DNA from: Catellatospora sp. IY07-71
Lineage (GTDB): Bacteria; Actinomycetota; Actinomycetes; Mycobacteriales; Micromonosporaceae
Length of the DNA: 64,000 nt
Assembly (NCBI RefSeq): GCF_018326265.1
Contig: NZ_AP023360.1
Location: 1,293,501 to 1,357,500 of the forward strand
Direction of reading: 5' to 3'
This document shows positions 7,970-16,340 of the stretch, piece by piece. The first letter of the stretch is position 1. Each line of letters opens with the position of its first letter. The notes beneath the pieces are model-generated. The model was not told where the DNA came from and did no database searches. It saw only the letters and a program-made list of their open reading frames with translations. The translations under genes were made by a program, and so were the position numbers.

Positions 7970-10405
7970 ATGACGTCCGAGGCACCGCAGCAGCCCGGCT
8001 GGCCGCCGGCTGACGCAGCCGACCGCAAGGGTGGCTTCGGCCTGTTCGAGGCGCCCCCGGCGCCCGAGGAGTTCCCGGTCTTCACCCCGTACGGCAGCGC
8101 CCCGGAGGCGGACTTCCCGCCGGACTCCGTGGACGGCCAGCCCGCGAACGCCTTCGGCGGCTTCCCGGCTGATCCCGCTCCGGCCGCCCCGTCCGGCGAC
8201 GACGCGCCGTACGTCCCGGCGCCCGCCGTGGTGCCGATCCCGGGCGTACGCCACGAGATGTCGTCGTCCTTCGCCGCGCACGAGCCGTTCGTGCCGCCCG
8301 CCGCCCCGCACGCGCCCTCGGCCGAGCCGGACTGGGCCACGCAGCAGGAGTGGTCGACGCCCGCCGCCGACCCGTCCTGGGCGACGCCGCCCGCGCAGCC
8401 GGAGTGGACCCCGGCCGCGGACCAGTGGTCCGCGCCGCAGACCGCGCCGGCGTCCGATTCATGGGGCCAGGAGCAGTCGTGGGACGCGCCGAAGGCGGAG
8501 ACCGCCGCTCCGGCCTGGCCCGACTACTCGGACCTCGAATCCGGCTTCGCCAAGGCAGAGGAGCCGCCGACCCCGGCGGCCGCGCCCGAGAACTCCAGCG
8601 GCTCGGCGTCCTGGGCCGCCTTCGCCGCCGGCGACAGCCCCAAGCCGAGCGCCCCGACCGGCCCGTGGACCCCGCCGCCCGCAGTGGCCGCGCTGATGGA
8701 CCCCGAGCCGGAGCCGGCGGCCTACGAGCCGCTGCCGAGCCGCGAGGCCGCGCCGTCGTACGAGCCCCTGCCGACCCGTGAGCCCGCATCGCCTTACGAC
8801 CCCGCGGCATACGAGCCCGCGCCGTCGTATGAGCCCGCGCCGTCTTACGAGCCCGCGCCGTCTTACGAGCCTGCGCCGTCTTACGAGCCTGCCTCGTCGT
8901 ACGAGCCCGCGCCGTCGTACGAGCCCGCACCGTCGTACGAGCCGGCCTCGTCGTACGAGCCCGCGCCGTCGTACGAGCCCGCGCCGTCGTACGAGCCCGC
9001 CGCTTATGAGCCCGTTCGCGAGGCCGCGCCGTCTTACGAGCCGGCCCCGGCTTACGAGCCTGCCGCCTACCAGGCAGCGCCGTCCTTCGAGTCGGCCGCG
9101 CCTGCCTACGAGCCGCTGCCCAAGCGGGAGCCCGCGTCGTTCGAGTCGATGCCGTTCGAATCCGAGCCGGCCGCCCCGGCGCCGTTCGTCGCCGCGGCGT
9201 CGGTGCCGGTCAGCACTCCCCCGGTCGCGTCGGCCCCGGTCAGCACGCCGCCTGTCACGGACCCGGCCGCACCGGTGAGCCCGCCGCCCGCGATCCCGGT
9301 GACCCCGCCGCCGTCGGTCGCCCGCGCCTCGGTCGGCGTCGCCACCGCCTCGGTCCCGGCCGCCAGCCGGCTGACGCCCGGCGAGGACGCGCCCGCCGCC
9401 ATGCCGAAGCCGCAGCCGCGCGTCTACGGCTCGGCCGCGGTGAGCACGCCCGCGGACGCGCCGGTGTCGCCGCCCCCGCCCGCTCCCGTGCCGGCCGCCG
9501 CTCCGGCGACCGCCCCGGTCCAGGCCGCGGCGCAGGTCCCCGCGGCCGGAGCCGCGCGCGCGAGCGCCCGGGTCACCGTGCCCAGCCCGCAGCCCGCCGC
9601 GGCCGCCGAGCCGCAGCCGGCCCCGCCGATCGCCCGCTCGTCCACCGTGTACGGCGCGCCCCGGCCGGCCGACGAGCCGGCCGCCGCCCCGGAGCAGCCC
9701 GCCGCGCCCGCCCAGCGGCAGACGCGCGGGCACGCGTTCGGCGACCTGCTGCAGCCCGCGGCCGCGCCGCAGGCCGCCGCGGCACCCCCGCCCGCGCCGT
9801 CCACCATGCCGCACATGCCGCCGCCCCCGGCCCCGCACATGCCCCCGCCTGCCGCGCCGCACATGCCGCCGCCCACCCAGGCGGCGCCGCACATGCCGCC
9901 GCCTGCCATGGCGCCCGGCCGCCCGGTGGGCCCGCCGCCAGCCGGACCGGGCCTGGTGCCCGGTCAGCGGGTGCCCGTCGACTCGCCGCCGCCCGGCGCC
10001 GCCGACCAGAACCGCTTCGACAAGTTCAAGCCCGACGAGACGGGCGCGACCGAGATCAAGCCGGTCCGCAGCGGCCGCCTGATCATCGGCGTCGTGGTCG
10101 TCTGCGCGCTGGTGCTCGCGCTGGCCTTCGGCCTGCTGATCGGCGTCGGCAAGCTGATGGGCGGCGGTGAGGCTGAGCCGTCCTTCGGCGTCGGCGACTG
10201 CCTCAAGCAGTCCGGCAGCGCCGCGGTCACGGCCGACTGCGGTGCCGACGGCGCGTTCAAGGTCGTGTCGGTCGGCGACACCCTGGAGCAGTGCCCCGAC
10301 AAGCAGCAGCCGCACGTCACGGTCGGCAGCAAGGTGCTGTGCCTGGCCCCGGCCACCGCGACCACCGGTGGCGAGCCGTCGGCGGAGCCCACCCCCACCC
10401 CGTGA
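7970..10405 (+). CDS. Proline-rich membrane protein, LppU/SCO3897-like tail
   Basis: 811 aa. RBS GAAGGAGG (7953-7960) supports the ATG. Residues 1-700 are a low-complexity Pro/Ala/Glu chain without globular motifs. It includes a hexapeptide YEPAPS repeat (~280-345), Pro-Pro-rich stretches and HMPPP repeats (~610-640). One membrane helix follows (~704-725, LIIGVVVVCALVLALAFGL) and then an ~85-aa extracellular tail with four Cys in GDCLKQ, TADCG, EQCPD and KVLCL, resembling the LppU/SCO3897 family. This predicts a long disordered cytoplasmic arm and a disulfide-bonded external domain. It may act as an envelope or division scaffold; the function is unknown. Confidence 0.82.
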   Translation: MTSEAPQQPGWPPADAADRKGGFGLFEAPPAPEEFPVFTPYGSAPEADFPPDSVDGQPANAFGGFPADPAPAAPSGDDAPYVPAPAVVPIPGVRHEMSSSFAAHEPFVPPAAPHAPSAEPDWATQQEWSTPAADPSWATPPAQPEWTPAADQWSAPQTAPASDSWGQEQSWDAPKAETAAPAWPDYSDLESGFAKAEEPPTPAAAPENSSGSASWAAFAAGDSPKPSAPTGPWTPPPAVAALMDPEPEPAAYEPLPSREAAPSYEPLPTREPASPYDPAAYEPAPSYEPAPSYEPAPSYEPAPSYEPASSYEPAPSYEPAPSYEPASSYEPAPSYEPAPSYEPAAYEPVREAAPSYEPAPAYEPAAYQAAPSFESAAPAYEPLPKREPASFESMPFESEPAAPAPFVAAASVPVSTPPVASAPVSTPPVTDPAAPVSPPPAIPVTPPPSVARASVGVATASVPAASRLTPGEDAPAAMPKPQPRVYGSAAVSTPADAPVSPPPPAPVPAAAPATAPVQAAAQVPAAGAARASARVTVPSPQPAAAAEPQPAPPIARSSTVYGAPRPADEPAAAPEQPAAPAQRQTRGHAFGDLLQPAAAPQAAAAPPPAPSTMPHMPPPPAPHMPPPAAPHMPPPTQAAPHMPPPAMAPGRPVGPPPAGPGLVPGQRVPVDSPPPGAADQNRFDKFKPDETGATEIKPVRSGRLIIGVVVVCALVLALAFGLLIGVGKLMGGGEAEPSFGVGDCLKQSGSAAVTADCGADGAFKVVSVGDTLEQCPDKQQPHVTVGSKVLCLAPATATTGGEPSAEPTPTP
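8809..9003 (+). repeat. 18-bp coding tandem repeat (YEPAPS)
   Basis: About eleven consecutive 18-bp units encode YEPAPS or YEPASS hexapeptides. Third-position changes between units (tac/tat, cgtcg/cgtct) show that most copies are not fresh duplications. The repeat count is likely to vary between strains. Confidence 0.85.
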
Positions 10406-10419
10406 TCCGGTAAGCAGTG

Positions 10420-10451
10420 GACGGCCCTGTGGTCATGACCACAGGGCCGTC
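10420..10451. terminator. Perfect 32-bp palindrome, terminator
   Basis: The 32 bases are fully self-complementary around GGTCATGACC and are followed by CTTATT. It ends the proline-rich protein gene, 45 bases before the MFS start. Confidence 0.7.
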
Positions 10452-10495
10452 TTATTCGGTCGCGGGACGTCACACCCCGCCCCCAGACTGGGCGC

Positions 10496-11782
10496 ATGTT
10501 CCGCGACGCCCTGCCCACGCGGCCCGAAGCACGCCGGATGCTGATCGGCACCGCCTTCTCCTCGCTGGGCCGAGGGCTCACGCTGCCGTTCCTCTACATC
10601 TACCTGACCGAGGTGCGGCACCTGCCCGGCAGCACGGTCGGCCTCCTGATCGGCTGGTTCGGCCTGCTCACCCTGGTCGTCTCGCCGATCGGCGGCACCC
10701 TGATCGACCGGTACGGCGCACGCCGCGTGGTGCTGCCCGCGCTGCTGCTGGAGGCGGCGGGCATGGGCCTGCTGGCACTGGCCGACAACGCCTGGCTGGC
10801 CCTGGCGGCGCTGACCCTGGGCGGCCTCGGCGCCTCGTCCATCTGGGCCGGACAGACCACGATCTTCAGCTCGCTGACCGGCGAGCAGGAGCGCCAGCGC
10901 GTCTTCGGGCTACAGTTCGCGCTGCTCAACCTCGGCATCGGCGTCGGCTCGGCGATCTCCGGCACCGTCGTCGACACCACCCGGCCGGGCACCTTCCAGC
11001 TGATCTACGTGCTCGACATGCTCTGCTACGCGGGACCGTTCGTCATCCTGGCCTCGATGCCGCGGGTCGGCCGCCGACTCGTCGCCGACCCGGCGCAGCA
11101 GACCGGCAAGCCCGCCGGCCGGGGGTACGCCGAGGTCGTGCGGCACCGGCCGTTCCGCCGCCTGCTGATCTTCAGCGTGCTGCTGACCGCGTCGGGGTAC
11201 GCCCAGCTCGAAGTCGGTTTCGCAGGCTTCGCCACCACGGTGGCCGGGGTGACCCCACAGGTCGTCGGCTACGCCTTCACCGCCAACACCGTGGTCATCG
11301 TGCTGGCGCAGCTCGTCGTGATCAAGAAACTGCAGGGTCGCAGCCGGACCCGCGCGCTGGCCGTGGTCGGCGCGGTCTTCGCCGCGGCCTGGCTCGTGCT
11401 CGGCCTGGCCGGGCTCGTCGACGGCAGGAACGCGCTGCTCAGCGCCGCCTGCGTGATCGTCTTCGGAGCCGTCTTCGCCACCGGCGAGACGCTGCTCTCG
11501 CCGATCAGCCCGGCGCTGGTCAACGCCCTCGCCACCGACGAGCTGCGCGGCCGGTACAACGCGCTGTCGGGCATGGTGTGGGGCCTGTCCGCCGTCATCG
11601 CGCCGATCACCGCCGGTCCGCTGCTCGGCGCCGGGCTGGGCGCGGTCTGGATCGGGCTGGTCATCGTCGGCACGCTGTCGGCCTCGCTGGTGGCGCTGTC
11701 GTTGCGCGGCCTGATCACCGCCGAGCAGGACGGGCTCACGGCCCCGGCCGCACCCGCAGTGCTCGCGACCGCGTCCGCCTGA
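10496..11782 (+). CDS. MFS transporter
   Basis: 428 aa with twelve predicted membrane helices in two halves. The loop between helices 2 and 3 reads GGTLIDRYGARRVVLPALLL, the major-facilitator motif-A region. Similar proteins are drug/proton antiporters or sugar exporters, but substrate cannot be told. The stop TGA directly abuts the stop of the convergent VOC gene (shared TGATCA), leaving no room for a terminator between them. Confidence 0.88.
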   Translation: MFRDALPTRPEARRMLIGTAFSSLGRGLTLPFLYIYLTEVRHLPGSTVGLLIGWFGLLTLVVSPIGGTLIDRYGARRVVLPALLLEAAGMGLLALADNAWLALAALTLGGLGASSIWAGQTTIFSSLTGEQERQRVFGLQFALLNLGIGVGSAISGTVVDTTRPGTFQLIYVLDMLCYAGPFVILASMPRVGRRLVADPAQQTGKPAGRGYAEVVRHRPFRRLLIFSVLLTASGYAQLEVGFAGFATTVAGVTPQVVGYAFTANTVVIVLAQLVVIKKLQGRSRTRALAVVGAVFAAAWLVLGLAGLVDGRNALLSAACVIVFGAVFATGETLLSPISPALVNALATDELRGRYNALSGMVWGLSAVIAPITAGPLLGAGLGAVWIGLVIVGTLSASLVALSLRGLITAEQDGLTAPAAPAVLATASA

Positions 11783-12118
11783 TCAGGCGGACCTGTCGAT
11801 CACGCAGAACAGGTTGCCGTCCGGGTCGGCGAGCACGACGAAGTCGGCGTCCTCGGGGTAGACCCAGTCCTCGACGACCCGGGCGCCCAGCGACACCAGC
11901 CGCTCGACCTCGGCCCGCTGCTCGGCCGCGTCCTCCGCCCACAGGTCGAGGTGCATCCGGTCGGTGGTGTCCAGGTGCAGGCGCGGCCCACTGCCGCGCG
12001 GGTCGGCCAGGAAGTCGGGGTTGTCGGGGGTGGCCTCGTAGCCGAGCGCGCCGCGCCAGAACTCGCTCGCCCGGCCGACGTCGGACACCTGCCACACGAT
12101 CGCCCCGATACGCACCAT
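11783..12118 (-). CDS. VOC (glyoxalase/bleomycin resistance) family protein
   Basis: 111 aa, one vicinal-oxygen-chelate module: an N-terminal IVWQVSDVGRASEFWRGALGYEA strand-helix, a central DTTDRMHLDLWAED segment and a C-terminal VVLADPDGNLFCVID strand. The metal-site positions look retained (Gln near residue 9, His near 56, terminal acidic residue less clear). Such single-module proteins usually dimerise. Substrate is unknown. The genes abut tail to tail with the MFS transporter. Confidence 0.85.
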   Translation of the reverse strand: MVRIGAIVWQVSDVGRASEFWRGALGYEATPDNPDFLADPRGSGPRLHLDTTDRMHLDLWAEDAAEQRAEVERLVSLGARVVEDWVYPEDADFVVLADPDGNLFCVIDRSA

Positions 12119-12227
12119 GTCCGGAGTATCCCCCGACGTGCGCCGATCATGCCGGGCCGACCGCGCCCGTCTCGGAGATCACAGCCGCCGCGCTCGACCC
12201 CGCTGATCACCTCGATAGGCTTGCCGC

Positions 12228-14048
12228 ATGGCGACGACCGCGCGTGTCCGCGCACCTGAACTCCGCGGCCGCGGCTGGCTGAACACCGGCGGGCGCAACC
12301 TCTCGCTTGCGGACCTGCGCGGACGCATCTTGATCTTGGACTTTTGGACCTTCTGCTGCATCAACTGCCTGCACGTGCTCGACGAGCTGCGGCCGCTGGA
12401 GGAGAAGTACGGCGACGTCCTGGTCGTCATCGGGGTGCACTCGCCCAAGTTCGAGCACGAACGCGACGCCGACGCGCTGGCCGCCGCCGTGGAGCGCTAC
12501 GGCGTGGCGCATCCGGTGCTGGACGACCCCGAGATGCTCATGTGGCAGCAGTACGCGGCCAAGGCGTGGCCGACCCTGTCGGTCGTCGACCCCGAGGGCT
12601 ACGTGGTGGCGTCCATGGCGGGCGAGGGCCACGCCGAGGGCCTGCGCCGCCTGCTCGACCAGTTGATCGCCGAGCACGAGGCGAAGGGCACACTGCGCCG
12701 CGGGGACGGGCCGTTCGTGCCGCCGCCGCCGAGCGACACCCTGCTGCGCTTCCCGGGCAAGGCGCTGCCGCTGCCCGACGGCACCATGCTGGTCTCCGAC
12801 TCGGCCAGGCACAGCCTGGCCGTGCTCGACGCGGACCTGGGCACGGTCGTCACCCGCATCGGCTCCGGCACGCGCGGGCGGGCCGACGGCCCCGCCGGGC
12901 AGGCGAGCTTCTCGGAGCCGCAGGGCCTGTGCGCGCTGCCGCCGGAGATCGCCGCCCGCGTCGGATACGACGTGGTCGTCGCCGACACGGTGAACCACCT
13001 GCTGCGCGGCGTACGGCTGGCCGACCTGACGGTGACGACGCTCGCCGGGACGGGCCGGCAGTGGCGGTCGAGCCTGGACGCGCACGCGCACGACGCGCGG
13101 GCCATGGACCTGTCCTCGCCGTGGGACGTCGCCTGGTTCGACGGCCGGGTCGTCGTCGCGATGGCGGGCACGCACACCCTGTGGTGGTTCGACCCGGTCA
13201 AGCGCACGGTCGGCCTGTACGCGGGCACCACCGTCGAGGCGCTGCGCGACGGCGCGCTGGACCAGGCGTGGCTGGCGCAGCCGTCCGGCCTGTCCGCCTC
13301 ACCCGACGGGCGCCGGCTGTGGCTGGCCGACTCGGAGACCAGCGCGTTGCGCTGGATCGAGGACGGGCAGCTGCACACCGCGGTCGGTCAGGGCCTGTTC
13401 GACTTCGGGCACGTCGACGGCCCCGCCGACCAGGCGCTGCTGCAGCACCCGCTCGGGGTGTGCGCGCTGCCGGACGGGTCGGTGCTGGTCGCGGACACGT
13501 ACAACGGTGCGGTCCGGCGCTGGCAGGACGGCGTGGTGTCCACCGTCGACAGCGGCTTCGCCGAGCCCAGCGACGTGGTGCTGGACGCGGACGGCCACGC
13601 GGTCGTGGTCGAGTCGGCGGCGCACCGCCTGGTCCGGCTCGCCCCGGCGGCCACGGCCGGGCAGGTCGACGGAGGCCGGCACAAGGTCGAGCGCCCGCCG
13701 TCGCGGCTGGCCCCGGGCACGGTCGACCTCGACGTGATCTTCACGCCGGCGCCCGGCCAGAAGCTGGACCGCAGCTTCGGCGACCCGACCCGGCTGGAGG
13801 TGTCCGCCTCGCCCGCCGAGCTGCTGCTCGAAGGCGCCGGGGTGACCACCGACCTGTCCCGCAAGCTGGTGCTGAACCCGGCCGTGCCGCGCGGGGTGCT
13901 CCAGGTGGTGGCCCAGGCCGCGACCTGCGACGCTGACGCCGAGCACGCCGCCTGCCACCTCACCCGCCAGGACTGGGGCGTCCCGATCGAGGTCACCCCA
14001 GACGGCGCCGACCGCCTCCCCCTCATCCTCCGCGGCCTCGACACCTGA
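12228..14048 (+). CDS. Thioredoxin-like/NHL-repeat protein
   Basis: 606 aa. An N-terminal thioredoxin/TlpA-like domain (~1-150) has its redox pair in WTFCCINCLHVLDEL (C-x-x-C near residue 43-46). An NHL-repeat beta-propeller follows at ~170-470, with repeated units such as SEPQGLCALP, LSSPWDVAWFDG and LQHPLGVCALPDG. A C-terminal beta domain spans ~490-606. The plan matches the human NHLRC2-like family found across actinobacteria. No signal peptide is visible, so it is cytoplasmic. The role is not established; a thiol-redox function is inferred from CxxC. Confidence 0.88.
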   Translation: MATTARVRAPELRGRGWLNTGGRNLSLADLRGRILILDFWTFCCINCLHVLDELRPLEEKYGDVLVVIGVHSPKFEHERDADALAAAVERYGVAHPVLDDPEMLMWQQYAAKAWPTLSVVDPEGYVVASMAGEGHAEGLRRLLDQLIAEHEAKGTLRRGDGPFVPPPPSDTLLRFPGKALPLPDGTMLVSDSARHSLAVLDADLGTVVTRIGSGTRGRADGPAGQASFSEPQGLCALPPEIAARVGYDVVVADTVNHLLRGVRLADLTVTTLAGTGRQWRSSLDAHAHDARAMDLSSPWDVAWFDGRVVVAMAGTHTLWWFDPVKRTVGLYAGTTVEALRDGALDQAWLAQPSGLSASPDGRRLWLADSETSALRWIEDGQLHTAVGQGLFDFGHVDGPADQALLQHPLGVCALPDGSVLVADTYNGAVRRWQDGVVSTVDSGFAEPSDVVLDADGHAVVVESAAHRLVRLAPAATAGQVDGGRHKVERPPSRLAPGTVDLDVIFTPAPGQKLDRSFGDPTRLEVSASPAELLLEGAGVTTDLSRKLVLNPAVPRGVLQVVAQAATCDADAEHAACHLTRQDWGVPIEVTPDGADRLPLILRGLDT

Positions 14049-14072
14049 CCGCCCCGCGGCCGGCGGCGTCGG

Positions 14073-14807
14073 TCAGGGGAGGAAGGGGCGCAGGGGGACG
14101 TCGGCGTGCGCGAGGGCCTCGCGTACGGCGCGGGCCAGGATGACCGCGCCGGGGGTGTCCCCGTGCAGGCAGATGGAGTCGACGGCGTGCGGGAGCACGG
14201 TGCCGTCGAGGGCGATGACGCGCTGGTCGACCGCCATCAGCAGGGCGCGGGCCACCACCTCCTCCTGGTCGGTGATGACCGCGCCAGGCTTGCCGCGCGG
14301 CAGCAGCGTCCCGTCGGCGCGGTACGCCCGGTCGGCGAAGCCCTCGGCGTAGACCGGCACGACCGCGTCGCCCGCGGCGGTGGCCAGCGGCGAGCCCGGC
14401 GCGCAGAGCACGGGCAGCCCGGTGGCGCGGGCCGCGTCGACGATCGGGTCGACGTGCGCGACGGCGTGGTAGAGCGCGCCGTGGGGTTTGATGTACCGCA
14501 CCCGGGCACCCTCGGCCGCGGCCAGCGCCTGCAGCGCCCCGACCTGGTAGATGATCTCGTCGCGGAGCTGGTTCAGCTCGTACTCGATGAATCGGCGGCC
14601 GAACCCGGCGAGATCGCGGTAGCCCACCTGCGCGCCCACTGCGACGCCCTGGCTCGCGGCCAGCGCGCAGGTGCGGCGCATGGTCGCCGCGTCCCCGGCG
14701 TGAAAGCCGCAGGCGACGTTGGCGCTGGTCACCACGTCGAGCAGGGCCTCGTCGTCCCCGAGCTCCCAGCGGCCGAAGCCCTCACCGAGATCAGCGTTGA
14801 GATCCAT
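14073..14807 (-). CDS. pxpA: 5-oxoprolinase subunit A (LamB/YcsF)
   Basis: 244 aa, start at the ATG giving MDLNADLGEGFGRW. The LamB/YcsF family signature NADLGEGFG and the later ANVACGFHAGD and YIKPHGALYH segments are all present. PxpA is the subunit that cleaves 5-oxoproline to glutamate after ATP-dependent activation by the PxpBC pair. It is last in the leftward order pxpB-pxpC-pxpA and overlaps pxpC by 17 bases. The longer open frame to 14972 runs inside pxpC in another frame and is not used. Confidence 0.94.
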   Translation of the reverse strand: MDLNADLGEGFGRWELGDDEALLDVVTSANVACGFHAGDAATMRRTCALAASQGVAVGAQVGYRDLAGFGRRFIEYELNQLRDEIIYQVGALQALAAAEGARVRYIKPHGALYHAVAHVDPIVDAARATGLPVLCAPGSPLATAAGDAVVPVYAEGFADRAYRADGTLLPRGKPGAVITDQEEVVARALLMAVDQRVIALDGTVLPHAVDSICLHGDTPGAVILARAVREALAHADVPLRPFLP

Positions 14808-15699
14808 GGAAGACCACCCTAGTGCCCGGACGCGCCTGGGCGAGCAGCCCGAGATCGGCGGGGTGCACCACGGCGAGCACCGGGTATCCGCCGGTGGTCG
14901 GGTGATCGGCGAGGAACACCAGCGGCCGCCCGTCCCCCGGCACCTGCACCGCCCCGGCGACCAGCCCCTCACTGGGCAGCTCCCCCGCGATCGCGCGGGC
15001 CAGCGGCGGCCCGTCCAGCCGCACCCCGATCCGGTCCCCCTGCCCCACCGTGTACACCCCGCGCAGCAGCGCCTTCGGCTCGGCGAACCATTCCTCCCGC
15101 GGCCCGAACCGCACCCTCACCCGGATCTCCGCCCCCGGCGCGCTCCACGGCACGAAGTCCACCGCGCCGATCTTGCACGAGCTGTCGCCGTTCTGCCCGC
15201 TTGGCGCGTGTCGTCCCCACAGTTCACGCAAGATCGGCGCGGGAGGGGTGGCGGTGGGGAGGGTGGTGCCGGGGGAAAGGGGTGGGGGGCCGAGGGCGGA
15301 GAGGGTGTCGGTGCTGCGGGAGCCGAGCACCGGTGGGACGGGGAGGCCGCCGGAGAGGGCCAGGTAGCTGCGAATGCCGTGGGTGGGGGTGCCGATGGTG
15401 AGGAGGGCGCCGGCCGGGAGTCCGAAGGGGACGCCGTAGGGGGCTGGGCGGCCGTCGACGGTGAGGGGGGCGGGGGCGCCGGTGAGGGCGCACCAGAGGG
15501 GGGCGTGGGCGCGCAGCACTGCGCCGCCGTAGGTGAGTTCGAGGGCCGCGTCGGTTTCGGGGTTGCCGACCAGGCGGTTGGCCAGGCGCAGGGCGGCGGG
15601 GTCGAGGGCGCCGGAGCGGGAGACGCCGAGCTGGGCGAAGCCGAAGCGGCCCAGGTCTTGGACGGTGGCCAGCGGGCCGGGTGCGACCACCTCAAGCAT
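14791..15699 (-). CDS. pxpC: 5-oxoprolinase subunit C, with in-frame insertion
   Basis: 302 aa, KipA/biotin-dependent carboxyltransferase family. N-terminal VQDLGRFGFAQLGVSRSGALD and C-terminal TTGGYPVLAVV are typical, and LSEG-like ELPSEGLVAGAVQVPGDGRP fits the substrate region. Between the two halves, residues ~153-176 (around RELWGRHAPSGQNGD) do not look like the family. They are encoded exactly by a 77-bp palindromic element (15164-15240), so the gene seems to have tolerated an in-frame repeat insertion in a linker. It overlaps pxpB by 8 bases and pxpA by 17 bases. Confidence 0.9.
   Translation of the reverse strand: MLEVVAPGPLATVQDLGRFGFAQLGVSRSGALDPAALRLANRLVGNPETDAALELTYGGAVLRAHAPLWCALTGAPAPLTVDGRPAPYGVPFGLPAGALLTIGTPTHGIRSYLALSGGLPVPPVLGSRSTDTLSALGPPPLSPGTTLPTATPPAPILRELWGRHAPSGQNGDSSCKIGAVDFVPWSAPGAEIRVRVRFGPREEWFAEPKALLRGVYTVGQGDRIGVRLDGPPLARAIAGELPSEGLVAGAVQVPGDGRPLVFLADHPTTGGYPVLAVVHPADLGLLAQARPGTRVVFHGSQR
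15164..15240. repeat. 77-bp palindromic element inside pxpC
   Basis: A perfect 13-bp inverted repeat (GCGCCGATCTTGC at 15164-15176 and its complement at 15228-15240) brackets 51 bases of partly self-complementary sequence. The whole lies inside the pxpC reading frame and encodes the segment not conserved in the family. It resembles REP/MITE-like palindromes of high-GC actinobacteria. Confidence 0.65.
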
Positions 15700-16270
15700 C
15701 GGTGAACCTCACCAGGGTGCCGGGGGTGAGCAGGGCCGGCGGGTCGCGGTCCAGGACGAACAGGTCCAGGCCGGTGCGGCCGAGGAGCTGCCATCCACCC
15801 GGGGAGCTGCGGGGATAGATTCCGGCGTACGGCCCCGCGAGCGCGACGGAACCGGCGGGCACCCGGGTCCGCGGGCTGGCCAGCCGGGGCAGCCACCGCT
15901 GTTCGGGCAGCCCGGTGAGGTAGCCGAAGCCGGGTGCGAAGCCGCAGAACGCGACCGTGAACTCGGTTCCCTTCAGGACGTCGGCGGGCTCGGCGTCCCA
16001 GGCCGCCGCGACGGCGGCGTAGTCCGGCCCGTCCCAGTGCACCGGCACGTCCAGCCGCCGGGCCGTCGCCGCCTCCCCCGCGGCAGGGGTCCAGTCCTGC
16101 CAGCACGGTCGTCCTTGGACACCGCGCAGCAGCACCGTGCGGGCGGCGGGCACGATCTCCTCGCACACCAGCTCGCCGCGCTCCCGGGCGGCCCACAGCG
16201 CGCGGAACCACGCCGCCGGGTCGTCGACCTCCAGCAGCACCCCGTCCCAGCCGTACGGCCTGACCAGCAC
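15692..16270 (-). CDS. pxpB: 5-oxoprolinase subunit B (KipI)
   Basis: 192 aa from GTG (VLVRPYGWDGVLLEV). Family features include PVHWDGPDYAAVAAAW near residue 90, FCGFAPGFGYLTGLPEQ near 128 and the glycine-rich ending SPGGWQLLGRTGLDLF. With PxpC it binds ATP and activates 5-oxoproline. The open frame extends 71 codons further upstream, but that stretch covers the divergent promoter region and the TrhA gene start, so the GTG is preferred; no strong RBS is visible. Confidence 0.9.
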   Translation of the reverse strand: MLVRPYGWDGVLLEVDDPAAWFRALWAARERGELVCEEIVPAARTVLLRGVQGRPCWQDWTPAAGEAATARRLDVPVHWDGPDYAAVAAAWDAEPADVLKGTEFTVAFCGFAPGFGYLTGLPEQRWLPRLASPRTRVPAGSVALAGPYAGIYPRSSPGGWQLLGRTGLDLFVLDRDPPALLTPGTLVRFTDA

Positions 16271-16302
16271 GACGCAGATGTTACCGGCCTCACCCCGGCC
16301 AC

Positions 16303-16316
16303 TTACGGACGAGTAA
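16303..16316. promoter_or_regulatory. TTAC-N6-GTAA operator-like palindrome
   Basis: TTACGGACGAGTAA lies 24 bases before the TrhA ATG in the pxpB/TrhA divergent region. It shares the pattern TTAC-N6-GTAA with sites upstream of the acyl-CoA dehydrogenase and etfD. It is followed by a partial second CTTACGG. Confidence 0.5.
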
Positions 16317-16340
16317 CTTACGGTGTCGTAGCCTGAGAAC

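Noticed and set aside
8809-9003. Tandem repeats suggestive of a CRISPR array
   Set aside because: 18-bp units without spacers, in frame and coding YEPAPS; no cas genes anywhere in the window.
8459-10315. 618-aa Arg-rich open frame opposite the proline-rich protein
   Set aside because: Complement of the repeat-rich coding sequence, without RBS or family features.
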